Both the position numbers and the translations under genes were made by a program. A stretch of 64,000 nt of DNA. Source: Hyphomonas sp. GTDB taxonomy: Bacteria > Pseudomonadota > Alphaproteobacteria > Caulobacterales > Hyphomonadaceae. Location of the stretch: contig NZ_PNMA01000017.1 of assembly GCF_013823385.1 (NCBI RefSeq), positions 20,810 through 84,809 of the forward strand. Direction: 5' to 3'. Every line of letters begins with the position of its first letter. The first letter of the stretch is position 1. This document shows, in pieces, positions 9,108 to 18,064 of the stretch. The notes below the pieces were generated by a model. The model saw only the letters and a program-made list of their open reading frames with translations, did no database searches and had not been told where the DNA came from.

Positions 9108-9728
9108 TCAGAACGGCCACAGTGCCAGCAATCTGGGCGTAAGGTTCACCACCAGCAGGATGGCCCCGGCAAAGGCGGCCCCGGCCAGCAGCAGCACAAA
9201 CCCGTCGCGCGCCGTCAGCGCCAGGCCGAACAGCAACACGGTCAGGCTGGGCAGAAGCGGCCCGAGGGGCACGAGACCCAGCGGATAGGTAAGCAGGGCG
9301 GCCAGCACGCAGATCACCGCAACGATCTGGAGGAAGGGCGGCTCTGTCAGGAAGGTGAGGCGCGGCTTCACCAGCGCGTCGACCATATGGGCATAGCGTT
9401 CCCCGGCCGCGACGCCCTGCACGAGATGGTCCCGCTTGAACTTGATCTCGGTAACCCCCTTGGGCAGCCAGGGATGGTTCAGGCCGAACACGATCTGCAG
9501 GGCGAAGGCCAGGATGACGGTTGCGATGAACCAGTTGGCGCCCGGAATGATGGTCAGCGGGCTGACGGCGATGAAGCCCAGCAGCAGGAAAACCGGGCCA
9601 TGGGCCCGCCGGCCGATCGCCACCAGCAGCTCATGAACGGTCACCTCATCCCCTTCCGTATTGAGGACGAGCGACCGCATCATGGTGCGCAGATTGGTGA
9701 CAGGAATATCCGTGCCGTTGCGGTTCAT
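9108..9728 (-). CDS. exoD: Exopolysaccharide synthesis protein ExoD family
   Basis: 206-residue membrane protein of the ExoD family (PF06055). The amphipathic N-terminus with VTVHELLVAIGRRAHGPVF is followed by four or five hydrophobic segments, including GFIAVSPLTIIPGANWF and the paired C-terminal helices. In rhizobia exoD mutants are altered in exopolysaccharide and alkali tolerance; the biochemical role is not established. The start ATG overlaps the stop of the upstream phosphatase gene by four bases. Confidence 0.88.
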   Translation of the reverse strand: MNRNGTDIPVTNLRTMMRSLVLNTEGDEVTVHELLVAIGRRAHGPVFLLLGFIAVSPLTIIPGANWFIATVILAFALQIVFGLNHPWLPKGVTEIKFKRDHLVQGVAAGERYAHMVDALVKPRLTFLTEPPFLQIVAVICVLAALLTYPLGLVPLGPLLPSLTVLLFGLALTARDGFVLLLAGAAFAGAILLVVNLTPRLLALWPF

Positions 9729-10288
9729 GGCAGAGGCGTTTCTGCGCCCGGTGAAGGCGCGCCATACCGTTCGATCTGCGAGCTGACCTGACCGCCACCG
9801 GTAAGCGTGATGACATAGAGCCGGTCGAACTCGGCTGCGTCATTGATCGGCGGGCCGGGATCGGCGCCGATCAGGGCGGCCAGAGCGTCAGTCGTGTTGG
9901 AATGCCCCACCACCAGCTTTACCCCCGGCGTTGCGGCAAGCTGGCTGCCAAGGGCAGGCAGTTCAGCCGCGTCATAGGTCTGCACCGGCAAGCCGAGAGA
10001 CGCCGCGAGCGGCGCGGCGGTTTCCTGCGTGCGGCGGGTTGCGGTCGACCATATCTCGGTAACGCCTTCAGCCGACAGGCGTTCCGCCAGCGCAGCGGCC
10101 CGCAGGGTGCCAGCGGGCGTCAGGGCCGGATCAGAGCCGGCCTCCTTCTCGCCATGGCGCACCAGGAAAAGCCGGGTCACCGGCTCGGCGGCTGGCTCTG
10201 CAGACGCCTCAATAGGGATCATGCAGGCCGATATGAGGCCTGCTGCGACAATTGCCAGAAACCGGCGGCGGATCAGATGCGCCGCCAT
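9725..10288 (-). CDS. Lipoprotein histidine phosphatase (phosphoglycerate-mutase-like)
   Basis: 187 residues. A signal sequence, RRFLAIVAAGLISAC, ends in the lipobox LISAC, so the protein is probably a lipid-anchored envelope protein. The histidine phosphatase core follows: LVRHGEKE with the phospho-accepting His, TATRRTQETA, and VVGHSNTTDAL with the second catalytic His. I chose the start MAAHLIRRR because it gives a clean signal peptide; the longer in-frame extension would bury it. It overlaps cysS by 16 bases and exoD by four, so the three genes form one transcript. Substrate unknown. Confidence 0.85.
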   Translation of the reverse strand: MAAHLIRRRFLAIVAAGLISACMIPIEASAEPAAEPVTRLFLVRHGEKEAGSDPALTPAGTLRAAALAERLSAEGVTEIWSTATRRTQETAAPLAASLGLPVQTYDAAELPALGSQLAATPGVKLVVGHSNTTDALAALIGADPGPPINDAAEFDRLYVITLTGGGQVSSQIERYGAPSPGAETPLP

Positions 10289-11658
10289 GTGCTGCCTGCC
10301 GGACCGTCCATGATCTCGATCCCCTCTTCTGCCAGCGCCTTGCGGATGCGGTCTGCCTCGGCCCAATCCTTGGCAGCGCGCGCATCAATGCGGGCCTGCA
10401 CAAGCGCGTCGATGCGGGCGTTCTCGTCCGTATCGCCGCCCTGCTCCCATTCCTTGGGCGTTTTGGTGAGCAGGCCAAGCAGCTTGCCTGCGGCCAGCAG
10501 ATTTGCCCGCGCGTTTGCCATGCCGGTAGCATCTTTCACATCGGCGGCCGTATTGGCTTCGGTTGCCAGGCGGGAAAGCTCGGCCAGGGCGTCGGGCGTG
10601 CCGAGATCGTCCTCCAGCGCTCGCAGCACACCGGTGTCCCGTGCCTCGCCACCTTCCGCCTCCCAGACGCGGCGCAGGGCGCCGTAAATCCGGTCGAGCG
10701 TGGTCTTGGCCTGTTTCAGCAGGTCTTCGGTCCAGTCGAGCTGGGCGCGGTAATGCGCCGTCAGCAGCGCAAAGCGCAGCACTTCGCCCGGCCAGGCCTT
10801 CAGCAGGTCATGCACGGTCACGATGTTGCCGAGCGATTTCGACATCTTCTCCCCGCCCATGTCGAGGAAACCATTATGCATCCAGTAGCGGGCAAGTTCT
10901 TCGCCGTGAGCGCATTCGGACTGGGCAATCTCGTTTTCATGATGGGGGAAGGTCAGGTCCACGCCGCCGCCATGAATGTCGATCGTGCGGCCGAGATGCT
11001 TCGCCGCCATGGCCGAGCATTCGATGTGCCAGCCAGGGCGGCCCCGGCCCCAGGGGCTCTCCCAGATCGCGTCTTCAGGCTCGCCCGGCTTGGCGAATTT
11101 CCAGAGGGCAAAGTCTGCCGGGTCCTTCTTGTCCTCATCAACCGCCACACGGGCGCCGGCTTCATTATCCTCCGGCTTGCGGCCAGAGAGGCGGCCATAG
11201 TCAGGCATGGACGGCACGGAGAACCAGACGCCCGTTTCGCCGACATAGGCGTATTTCTTGCGGACCAGCTTTTCGATCATCTCGATCATCTCCGGCACAT
11301 GGCCGGTCGCCCAGGGCTCAATGCTGGGCGGGATGACGTTCAGCGCCTGCACGTCCGAATTGTAGATATCGGCATACTTCTTCGTGATCGCAGCAATCGG
11401 CTCGCCCGAGGCGAGGCTCGCGGCGATGATCTTGTCTTCGATGTCGGTGATGTTGCGCGCATAGACGACAGCGCGCTCGCCATACTTCGCCATCAGCACC
11501 CGCCGCAGCACATCGAACACGACCGGCGGGCGGGCATTGCCGATATGGGCATGGTTATAAACGGTCGGGCCGCAGACATACATCGTGATCCGCTTCGGGT
11601 CCTGGGGCTCGAAGACGCGTTTCTTGCGCGCGGCAGTGTCATATATGCGGAGGGTCAT
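10273..11658 (-). CDS. cysS: Cysteinyl-tRNA synthetase
   Basis: 461 residues, class I synthetase. Near the N-terminus lie MYVCGPTVYNHAHIGNAR with the zinc cysteine C29 and the HIGN form of the HIGH motif (38-41). The zinc and active-site segment GWHIECSAMA and GGGVDLTFPHHENE follow, then the KMSKS loop in GGEKMSKSLGN and a helical anticodon domain. The Met at 11658 was chosen over a 49-residue upstream extension because it has a Shine-Dalgarno-like AAGAGA just before it and matches the family start (MTLRIYDT). First gene of a run with the lipoprotein phosphatase and exoD. Confidence 0.97.
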   Translation of the reverse strand: MTLRIYDTAARKKRVFEPQDPKRITMYVCGPTVYNHAHIGNARPPVVFDVLRRVLMAKYGERAVVYARNITDIEDKIIAASLASGEPIAAITKKYADIYNSDVQALNVIPPSIEPWATGHVPEMIEMIEKLVRKKYAYVGETGVWFSVPSMPDYGRLSGRKPEDNEAGARVAVDEDKKDPADFALWKFAKPGEPEDAIWESPWGRGRPGWHIECSAMAAKHLGRTIDIHGGGVDLTFPHHENEIAQSECAHGEELARYWMHNGFLDMGGEKMSKSLGNIVTVHDLLKAWPGEVLRFALLTAHYRAQLDWTEDLLKQAKTTLDRIYGALRRVWEAEGGEARDTGVLRALEDDLGTPDALAELSRLATEANTAADVKDATGMANARANLLAAGKLLGLLTKTPKEWEQGGDTDENARIDALVQARIDARAAKDWAEADRIRKALAEEGIEIMDGPAGSTWRRI

Positions 11659-12021
11659 CGTATCTCTTGGATCGGGAATGTCGGGGGAGCAGCTCGCGGG
11701 CTGGATGTTCCGGGCAGCCCTATGGCCCGTTGCGGCCTCAGCAGCAACAGGGACGGCAGCAGGAATATGCAAACGCGGCGCTCGACATGGGCCGGTGCGT
11801 ATCACTTTCCGCTGGGAAAGCCAAGAATTCCGTAATCCAACGCCCAGGTTTCCCCGTAGAAAGCGCTGGAAACAGAGACCCGCCGGGCCTATGTATCCTC
11901 ACATCGCCCTGAGGGTATCAACTCCGGGCGGGCGTTAAGTCCGGGCAAGAAGGCGTCAAAGACCTTCAAGGGATGCCCCGGCTCGACCCCCGTCCCTCAG
12001 TGAAGGACAACTGAATTGGCT
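11659..12021. other. Divergent intergenic region, cysS/folE
   Basis: About 360 bases between two divergent start codons. It must hold both promoters. An ORF crosses part of it on the plus strand, but it overlaps the cysS start, has no recognisable domain and no ribosome site. I see no tRNA, riboswitch or clear repeat. Confidence 0.6.
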
Positions 12022-12642
12022 ATGGACGCCGTGACCCCCAAAAAAGATATTCCGCGCGCGGATTCCGTTCGCCGCCCCACCCAGGAAGAGGCCGAAGAAG
12101 CCGTCCGCACGCTCATTGCATGGGCTGGCGATGATCCGGCCCGCGAAGGCCTGCTCGACACGCCCAAGCGTGTGGTGAATGCCTACAAGGAGTGGTTTGA
12201 AGGCTATGGCGAAGACCCGGTGAAATATCTCAGCCGGACCTTCGAGGATGTGCAGGGTTATGACGACATCGTCATGCTGCGCAACATCGAGGTGGAGAGC
12301 CATTGCGAGCACCACATCGCGCCCTTCATCGGCAAGGCTTTCGTAGCCTACAAGCCGTCGAATGCCGTGGTCGGCATTTCCAAGCTGGCGCGTGTTGTCG
12401 AGATCTTCGCCAAGCGCCTACAGACGCAGGAAACGATGACGGCGCAGATCTGCGACGCCATCACCGAAAGCCTCGCCCCGATGGGCACCGCCGTCTTCAT
12501 CGAAGCCGAGCATCAGTGCATGTCGACCCGCGGCGTTCACCACAAGCATGTCACCACGATCACCACGCAGTTTACCGGCGTGTTCAAATCCGACGCTGAC
12601 CTGCGCAACCGCTTCCTGGCAATGTGCGGCCAGAACAGCTGA
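12022..12642 (+). CDS. folE: GTP cyclohydrolase I
   Basis: 206 residues. It converts GTP to 7,8-dihydroneopterin triphosphate, the first step of folate and pterin synthesis. The active site is complete: [11 protein letters not shown] with zinc ligands C95 and H98, [21 protein letters not shown], and [11 protein letters not shown] with the third ligand C166. A TTG six bases upstream is also in frame and lies closer to the GAAGGAC ribosome site, so the true start could be 12016. This is the canonical copy; a divergent paralogue lies at 54552-55250. Confidence 0.96.
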   Translation: MDAVTPKKDIPRADSVRRPTQEEAEEAVRTLIAWAGDDPAREGLLDTPKRVVNAYKEWFEGYGEDPVKYLSRTFEDVQGYDDIVMLRNIEVESHCEHHIAPFIGKAFVAYKPSNAVVGISKLARVVEIFAKRLQTQETMTAQICDAITESLAPMGTAVFIEAEHQCMSTRGVHHKHVTTITTQFTGVFKSDADLRNRFLAMCGQNS

Positions 12643-12673
12643 TCTTTTCAGACGGCTGAAGAATTTTCTGGAT

Positions 12674-12702
12674 ACGCCCTGCCTTTCTGGCGGGGCGTTT
12701 TC
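12674..12702 (+). terminator. Intrinsic terminator of folE
   Basis: Stem ACGCCCTGCC/GGCGGGGCGT with one T-G pair and a TTTCT loop, followed by TTTTC. It sits between folE and the converging hydrolase gene. Confidence 0.85.
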
Positions 12703-12715
12703 ATTTGGGGTCAGG

Positions 12716-13468
12716 TCAACGCGCCAGCCAGGCGGCGATATCCGCGACGACTTTTTCCGTGCCCGGCTCATCCACGATCCAGTGGGCGTGACCCGGATAT
12801 TCGATGAAGTCTCCCGGCACGGGGCTGGCAGCATATTTGGCGGCCACCTTGCGCACGGCCTTGGGAAGCGTGGCGCGGTCTTTCCCGGCAGCAATCGTCA
12901 GTGTGGGGAGGGTGATCTTCTTTTCGTCTATCTCGATTCCATCGGTGATATCGCCATAGACCCGGCCGGAATCGTAAAGCGCGCCGGCATAGATCTCGTC
13001 ATGGCGCGCCTTGGGCACGCAGTTGAGCACGCCGTAGCGGAAGCCGGTTTTCCAGACCTTGTGGGCCTTTTTCCGGTCCTGCGACAGGATCACGTTGAAG
13101 AAGGTCCAGGCAACAGACGGGCCGATGACCGCGCAGCCTTTGGGCTGGGCGGGCGTCAGGAAGACGGCTTTTGAAACATCGCCGCTTTCCGCCAGGGCCT
13201 GCGCGATGAGGCCGCCCATGGAATGTCCGATCACGGCAGGTTTCTGGCCAGTGGCAGCGGTGATGCGCGCCGCCTCGGCCCGCATCGCCTCGATATAATC
13301 CTGCAGGCCGAGGTCTGACAGAGTGGCAGGCGGATTTTCCCGCACGCGCCGGTCCGGGAAAAGGGTTGGCGTGTGGCAGGTCCAGCCGCTGGCCTCAAAC
13401 AGGGGTTTCATCCGGTCCCAGGCTGAGCCGTCGCAGCCCACTCCGTGGATCATCAGAAGATCGCCCAT
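12716..13468 (-). CDS. Alpha/beta hydrolase
   Basis: 250 residues with the alpha/beta hydrolase fold. The oxyanion strand is LLMIHGVGCDGSAWD, the nucleophile elbow is GHSMGG (Ser of the triad), and the C-terminal catalytic His lies in YPGHAHWIVDEPG. An acid residue is probably in the AAGKDRATLP segment. Substrate is unknown; the fold covers esterases, lipases and lactonases. It lies 19 bases after the rppH stop and may be co-transcribed with it. Confidence 0.85.
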   Translation of the reverse strand: MGDLLMIHGVGCDGSAWDRMKPLFEASGWTCHTPTLFPDRRVRENPPATLSDLGLQDYIEAMRAEAARITAATGQKPAVIGHSMGGLIAQALAESGDVSKAVFLTPAQPKGCAVIGPSVAWTFFNVILSQDRKKAHKVWKTGFRYGVLNCVPKARHDEIYAGALYDSGRVYGDITDGIEIDEKKITLPTLTIAAGKDRATLPKAVRKVAAKYAASPVPGDFIEYPGHAHWIVDEPGTEKVVADIAAWLAR

Positions 13469-13487
13469 GTCCCCTACCCCTCTCCTG

Positions 13488-14003
13488 TCAGCCCTGCGGT
13501 ACCCTGCCCGGCAACACCGGCTCTGTCCACGGCTGGAAGCGGGTCACCACTTCCTGATAGACAGGCCGCTTGAAGGGCACAATCAGGTCCGGCGTTTCCT
13601 CCAGCCTTGCCCAGCGCCAGGCGTCAAATTCGGGCGTATGCCGGTCCAGGCGCACATCGCTGTCAGAGCCCTTGAAGCGGAAGGCGAACCATTTCTGCCG
13701 CTGGCCGAGATAAGGGCCGGGCATCCGCTTCTTCAGGTCTGGCGGGAAATCATAATAGAGCCAGTCGCTGGTCTCTTCGAGCACATCGACGAGCTTGGCG
13801 GGCACGCCGATTTCCTCTTCCAGCTCGCGCAGGGCGCCGGTCAGGGGATCTTCGCCGGGGTCCACCCCGCCCTGCGGCATCTGCCACTGGAAGGGGCCGC
13901 GGCCATTGATACGGCGGCCGATGAACACATGCCCCGCCTTCGAGAACATGGCGAGGCCGACATTGGCGCGATAAAGCTGGGGATCGAGTCTGGGCTGGGT
14001 CAC
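13488..14003 (-). CDS. rppH: RNA pyrophosphohydrolase
   Basis: 171 residues with a Nudix fold. The Nudix box is complete, running from GGVDPGED through a RELEEEIGV end. The flanking segments YRANVGLAMF, FQWQMPQGG, QKWFAFRF and FDAWRWARLEE are the RppH hallmarks. It removes pyrophosphate from the 5' end of triphosphorylated mRNA and so starts RNase E-dependent decay. The start overlaps the stop of the deacetylase-like gene by four bases. Confidence 0.95.
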   Translation of the reverse strand: MTQPRLDPQLYRANVGLAMFSKAGHVFIGRRINGRGPFQWQMPQGGVDPGEDPLTGALRELEEEIGVPAKLVDVLEETSDWLYYDFPPDLKKRMPGPYLGQRQKWFAFRFKGSDSDVRLDRHTPEFDAWRWARLEETPDLIVPFKRPVYQEVVTRFQPWTEPVLPGRVPQG

Positions 14004-15301
14004 CCGCCGGTTTTTAGACCAGCCTTGCCTGCGCTGCCAGTGCGAAGCTCGCGGCGCTCGGCCAAAGGCGGGGCGGCAGGCTGTGCCGAGCGGGGCACGA
14101 GGGCAGATACCGGCGCCAGCACCAGGCCCTTTTCGTCCAGCGTGTCGATCCAGAGCGAGGCCGCTTCGATGGTCACCGGGAAGGCAAAGCCTGCCCCGAT
14201 GGCGCCGCCATGCGTCCGGGCGAGGGTTTCAAGCTCCATGAACTCGGCGGCGATGTCCTGCGGGGACTGGCGGGTATCGACCGGGCCGGCCGCGCGCGCA
14301 AAGCGCAGGCCCTTGGTATCAGCCACCTGGCCGAAGAAGGCCTTGTGAACGCTGCCATCATCGATGAAGGCAAGGCCGCGCTCGGCCAGCACATCGAAGA
14401 TCGGCTCAATAGAGCCGGTATCGGCGCTGAACTTGGCGCCCTGATAATTGATGACGCCGAAATAGCCGCTGGCACGGCTCAGCACCTGGTTGAGCTTGGC
14501 AAGGTTTGCCTTCTTGTCGGCCCCGGCGATCAGCGTGTCCGGGTGCATCCGCATCCGGCCATATTCATAGGCCTCCATCGGCACTTCGATCAGCACTTCA
14601 TGGCCATCTGCCCGGGCCATCTTGATCCAGTAATCAAGGCGGCTGGCATCGGGCGCAAAGGACAGGGTGACATCGGCCGGCAGCGCGTCAATCGCCAGCT
14701 TGGTCTGGGTGGAGTTGATGCCAAGGCCGCCGATCACGAGCGAGACAACAGGGCGCCCCTCCGGATTGGAGAAGGGCCGGGCATAGATATCGGCAGGCGC
14801 CTTGCTGGCGGGCTTGGGCGCGGTCTCGGCAGTGTTGAGTTTGAGGGGCGTGCCGGTAGCCGCAGCCTCTGCAGGCGCGCCGGAAGACACTTCGCCGAAG
14901 GACTGGCCTGGCTGCACGAGGCGGCCATTGATCCGGATACCCGCCGCTGGCGCCACGATCGGGCCGCCCTGCCCGCCGGTGATGTCGATGCGCATGCCTT
15001 CGCCATCAAGCTCGGTATAGGCCAGGTCCATGCCCCCGGCGACCGGGTAGTCTGCCGGAACATAGTCTTCGTCATAATCGGCGGCGCGGATGCCGGCAAA
15101 GGCAGCGCCTCTCTCATCGGCGTCGCCGGAGCTGGTTCCGAACAGCGAAATCGTCTGGCGAGGGCCAGCCGCGGTCGGGTCGGCCGTTATGTGGATGCCT
15201 GCGCCCAGCACGACGGCGAGACCGCCAAAGACGCTGAGGCTCATGCCAGCGTGCATGAGGCCGGTCTTCAGCGGTGACGGCTCTGACTGCCGGTAACCCA
15301 T
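14000..15301 (-). CDS. Divergent polysaccharide deacetylase family protein
   Basis: 433 residues: a single N-terminal membrane anchor (GMSLSVFGGLAVVLGAGIHI, about residues 18-37), a variable linker of roughly 130 residues, then the divergent deacetylase domain (PF04748). Marks of the domain are PVVSLVIGGLGIN, LPADVTLSFAPDA, EVLIEVPMEAYEYG, YFGVINYQGAKFS and LAERGLAFIDDGS. In enterobacteria the family is represented by YibQ; activity has rarely been shown. Gene order with ctpA and envC-like genes upstream is a usual alphaproteobacterial cell-wall cluster. Confidence 0.88.
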   Translation of the reverse strand: MGYRQSEPSPLKTGLMHAGMSLSVFGGLAVVLGAGIHITADPTAAGPRQTISLFGTSSGDADERGAAFAGIRAADYDEDYVPADYPVAGGMDLAYTELDGEGMRIDITGGQGGPIVAPAAGIRINGRLVQPGQSFGEVSSGAPAEAAATGTPLKLNTAETAPKPASKAPADIYARPFSNPEGRPVVSLVIGGLGINSTQTKLAIDALPADVTLSFAPDASRLDYWIKMARADGHEVLIEVPMEAYEYGRMRMHPDTLIAGADKKANLAKLNQVLSRASGYFGVINYQGAKFSADTGSIEPIFDVLAERGLAFIDDGSVHKAFFGQVADTKGLRFARAAGPVDTRQSPQDIAAEFMELETLARTHGGAIGAGFAFPVTIEAASLWIDTLDEKGLVLAPVSALVPRSAQPAAPPLAERRELRTGSAGKAGLKTGG

Positions 15302-15428
15302 GTATCGACCTCGCGGAATTCTGATGGCTGCGGAAAAGCAGATTTCAGAATCGCCGCGCAGGGTTAACAGGAGGCAAACATATGCTTACCGCGCCCGAAT
15401 GAATCGGGACTTTAAGCAGTGGAAATCG

Positions 15429-16775
15429 TTAACCAGCCTTATCAGCCTGCATGGCAAGGCGAGAAACGGCGGCCTTGCCCTCTTTCACCAGCTGCATCGC
15501 CCGCTCGAGTTGGAAGTCTTCGCCCTCATACCCTTCCGGCGGCTGTTCATCCGGCATGCGCAGCTTGGAACGCTCTGCACCAGACTCATTGGCCAGAGCA
15601 TGGGGCAGATCTGCTTCGGAGAAGCGCTGGATACGGGCGAGTTCTTCCTCGGTCAGGCGCACCTGCGTGATCATGATGTCCGGCTCGATCCCGAGGGCCT
15701 GAATGGAGCGGCCCGCAGGCGTGTAATACCGGGCGGTGGTCAGGCGGATGGCGCCGCGCTCAGCCCCCAGGGGGATCACGGACTGGACCGATCCCTTGCC
15801 GAAGCTGGTCGTCCCCACAACCAGGGCCCTGCCCCGGTCCTGCAGCGCGCCGGCGACAATCTCGGACGCCGAAGCCGAGCCGCCATTGATCAGCACGACC
15901 AGCGGAACGCCCTTGAACACTTCCGCCTTGGTGGCATTGCGGCGTTCAACGTCAATCGGCCGGCGCCCCTGGGTCGAGACAACCTCACCGCCAGCGAGGA
16001 AGAAGTCAGACACCTTCACCGCTTCGTCGAGCAGGCCGCCGCCATTATTGCGCAGATCCAGGACGATCCCCGCAGGCTTGGGGCCGATCTCGCGGCTGAT
16101 CGCCTGCACGGCATCTTCAAGCAGGGTGCCGGTGCGCTCGTTGAAGGTGGAAACACGGATATAGGCGATGTCGCCCGGCTCTTTCTTCCAGGTGACGGAT
16201 TTCTGCTGCACCACATCGCGCACCAGCTTCACCGGGAACGGGTCCACGCCTTCGCGCAGGATGGTGATCTCGATCTCGGTGCCCTTCTCGCCGCGCATTT
16301 CCTTGACCGCGTCGTTCAGCGTCTGGCCCATGATCGGCTTGCCATTGATGGCGGTGATGTAATCGCCCGGCTGGATGCCGGCGCGCTGGGCGGGGGTGTC
16401 GTCGATCGGGGAGATGACCTTCACGAAGCCATCTTCCATCGTCACTTCAATGCCAAGGCCGCCATACTCACCGGACGTCTGGACCTGAAGCGACCGGAAA
16501 TCTTCCGGGTTCATATAGCTGGAGTGCGGGTCGAGCGAGGTCAGCATGCCGTTGATGGCCGACTCCATCGCTTCGCGCTCGTCGATCGGCACGACATAAT
16601 CCCGCTGCGCGCGCGCGAAGATTTCTGCGAACAGCTCGATCTGCTGATAGGTGGCAACGCGCGGGTCTTCAGGCGGCCGGGTGTCCTGCCCCTGAGGCCA
16701 GGCCATCGCCGCAAAACCCACCGCCAGCGCTCCCAGAACTCCACCCAGGGCCGTTCCGGTCAGCAATGAACGCAT
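15429..16775 (-). CDS. ctpA: Carboxy-terminal processing protease (S41)
   Basis: 448 residues from the chosen start. A signal anchor, MRSLLTGTALGGVLGALAVG, is followed by an N-terminal helical part, a PDZ domain (GLGIEVTMEDG, PGDYITAINGKP) and the S41 protease core. Catalytic Ser lies in GGSASASEIV and the Lys in TTSFGKGSV; LDLRNNGGG is the conserved strand before them. The enzyme cleaves periplasmic proteins near their C-termini. Upstream in-frame Mets at 16793 and 16829 are possible; 16775 was chosen for the GGAGTGGAAT ribosome site and clean signal. Tightly linked to the EnvC-like gene. Confidence 0.93.
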   Translation of the reverse strand: MRSLLTGTALGGVLGALAVGFAAMAWPQGQDTRPPEDPRVATYQQIELFAEIFARAQRDYVVPIDEREAMESAINGMLTSLDPHSSYMNPEDFRSLQVQTSGEYGGLGIEVTMEDGFVKVISPIDDTPAQRAGIQPGDYITAINGKPIMGQTLNDAVKEMRGEKGTEIEITILREGVDPFPVKLVRDVVQQKSVTWKKEPGDIAYIRVSTFNERTGTLLEDAVQAISREIGPKPAGIVLDLRNNGGGLLDEAVKVSDFFLAGGEVVSTQGRRPIDVERRNATKAEVFKGVPLVVLINGGSASASEIVAGALQDRGRALVVGTTSFGKGSVQSVIPLGAERGAIRLTTARYYTPAGRSIQALGIEPDIMITQVRLTEEELARIQRFSEADLPHALANESGAERSKLRMPDEQPPEGYEGEDFQLERAMQLVKEGKAAVSRLAMQADKAG

Positions 16776-16807
16776 ATTCCACTCCATCATCATCCTCACA
16801 CGGCGGA

Positions 16808-18028
16808 TCAGCCGCCACGCATCATCCACTCTGCAGGATTAAGCACCCTGTCGCCAAGCCTTAATTCCAGAGTGAGTTCCGGTGGCGGGTCGGTGCGATC
16901 AGGCATCAACCCCACCGGCTCACCGGCAGTAACAGACTGGCCTTCGGATACATAAATCCGGCTCATCCCCGTCAGAATAACATGATAGCCGTCGCTTGTA
17001 CGGAGAATCAGCATCGAACCATAGCTACGGAAGGGCCGGGCATATTCGACGGTGCCACCCACCGGGGCGACAACCTGGGCTTCAGCGCGGGTTTCAAAAC
17101 TCACCCATTCTGCAGTACTTCCGCCAGAAAGCTTGTCCCCGAAGCGGTTGCGCACATCGCCTGCGACTGGCTGGAGCAGGCTGCCGAGGGCGGCTTTTCC
17201 AAGCGGTTTTGACGAAGATTTGATCGGCGCGCTCTTGGTGCTGGGCGGGGCGGACTTCGGAGCCGGCTTCAGCGCGGCCAGTTGCGGGCGCTGTTTGGGC
17301 TTGATGCCGGGCGCGGCCGGGGCGCTGGATTCCAGCGCGGCCAGCAGGTCGCGCAGCGTATCGGCTTCCCGGCCAAGCTTTTCGGCTCTGGCCTTGAGGG
17401 CTGTGACATCGCCGGCAAGGCCCTCATACTGGCTGCGCTTGGCCGCGGCGAGACGCTCGATTTCCTCTTTTTTCAAGGCGATGGTGGCCTCGGCCGCGTC
17501 CAGGCGGGCCTGCTCGGTGCGGATCTGATCTTCCAGCCTGTTGAGCGCGGTGATCTCGCCGGAAATGCGCTGGGCGCGGGCATTGAGTTCGGGCAGCGTT
17601 GCCTGCATCAGCACGGCGCGGCGGATGGCGGTGCCGGACTGGCCGGGCGAGACCACCAGCGCAGGCGGGCGGCGCCGGTTGGCGGCGGCGAGCGCGGCGA
17701 TCAGATCCTCATAAGCGCCTTCATTTTCAAGGAGTTGAGCCGAAGCCTTCTCCCGTTTGACCGACAGGTCGATCAGCGCCTTTTCTGCCGAGACGGCCTG
17801 CTCCTCCCGGCGGAGGGCTTCGGCGGCAGCGGCGAGAAGATCCTGGTCCAGCGATTTGAGATCGCGGACGGTGGTTTCGCCAGTAGACTGAAGTTGTTCG
17901 AGTTTCTGTTCGGCAGCGCGCTTTTCCTTTTCCAGCGCCTCCAGATCCTGCCGCGTGTAGGTGTCCGGCCCCGCAGCAGTCAGCGCGAGCGCGAGGCAGG
18001 AAAGGACAAGCGGTCGGAAAAATCGCAT
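16808..18028 (-). CDS. EnvC-like murein hydrolase activator with degenerate LytM domain
   Basis: 406 residues. A signal peptide (about 1-20) is followed by long coiled coil (residues 25-245, many Ala, Glu, Lys and Leu heptads), a Pro/Lys/Ser-rich linker, and a C-terminal M23/LytM fold. The metal ligands of an active LytM enzyme are absent: the usual HxxxD segment reads GGSTAEWVSFET and the HxH segment reads ELTLELRLG. Such inactive LytM proteins (EnvC, NlpD type) activate amidases at the division site. Position directly before ctpA is typical in alphaproteobacteria. Confidence 0.9.
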   Translation of the reverse strand: MRFFRPLVLSCLALALTAAGPDTYTRQDLEALEKEKRAAEQKLEQLQSTGETTVRDLKSLDQDLLAAAAEALRREEQAVSAEKALIDLSVKREKASAQLLENEGAYEDLIAALAAANRRRPPALVVSPGQSGTAIRRAVLMQATLPELNARAQRISGEITALNRLEDQIRTEQARLDAAEATIALKKEEIERLAAAKRSQYEGLAGDVTALKARAEKLGREADTLRDLLAALESSAPAAPGIKPKQRPQLAALKPAPKSAPPSTKSAPIKSSSKPLGKAALGSLLQPVAGDVRNRFGDKLSGGSTAEWVSFETRAEAQVVAPVGGTVEYARPFRSYGSMLILRTSDGYHVILTGMSRIYVSEGQSVTAGEPVGLMPDRTDPPPELTLELRLGDRVLNPAEWMMRGG

Positions 18029-18064
18029 GGCGCCAGAAATGCGCCAGGAGGCGTCACTTTGACG

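Noticed and set aside
11585..11938. Plus-strand ORF in the cysS/folE gap
   Set aside because: Overlaps the cysS start; no ribosome site or domain.
15300..16769. 489-codon plus-strand frame
   Set aside because: Antisense to ctpA, which has signal, PDZ and catalytic residues.
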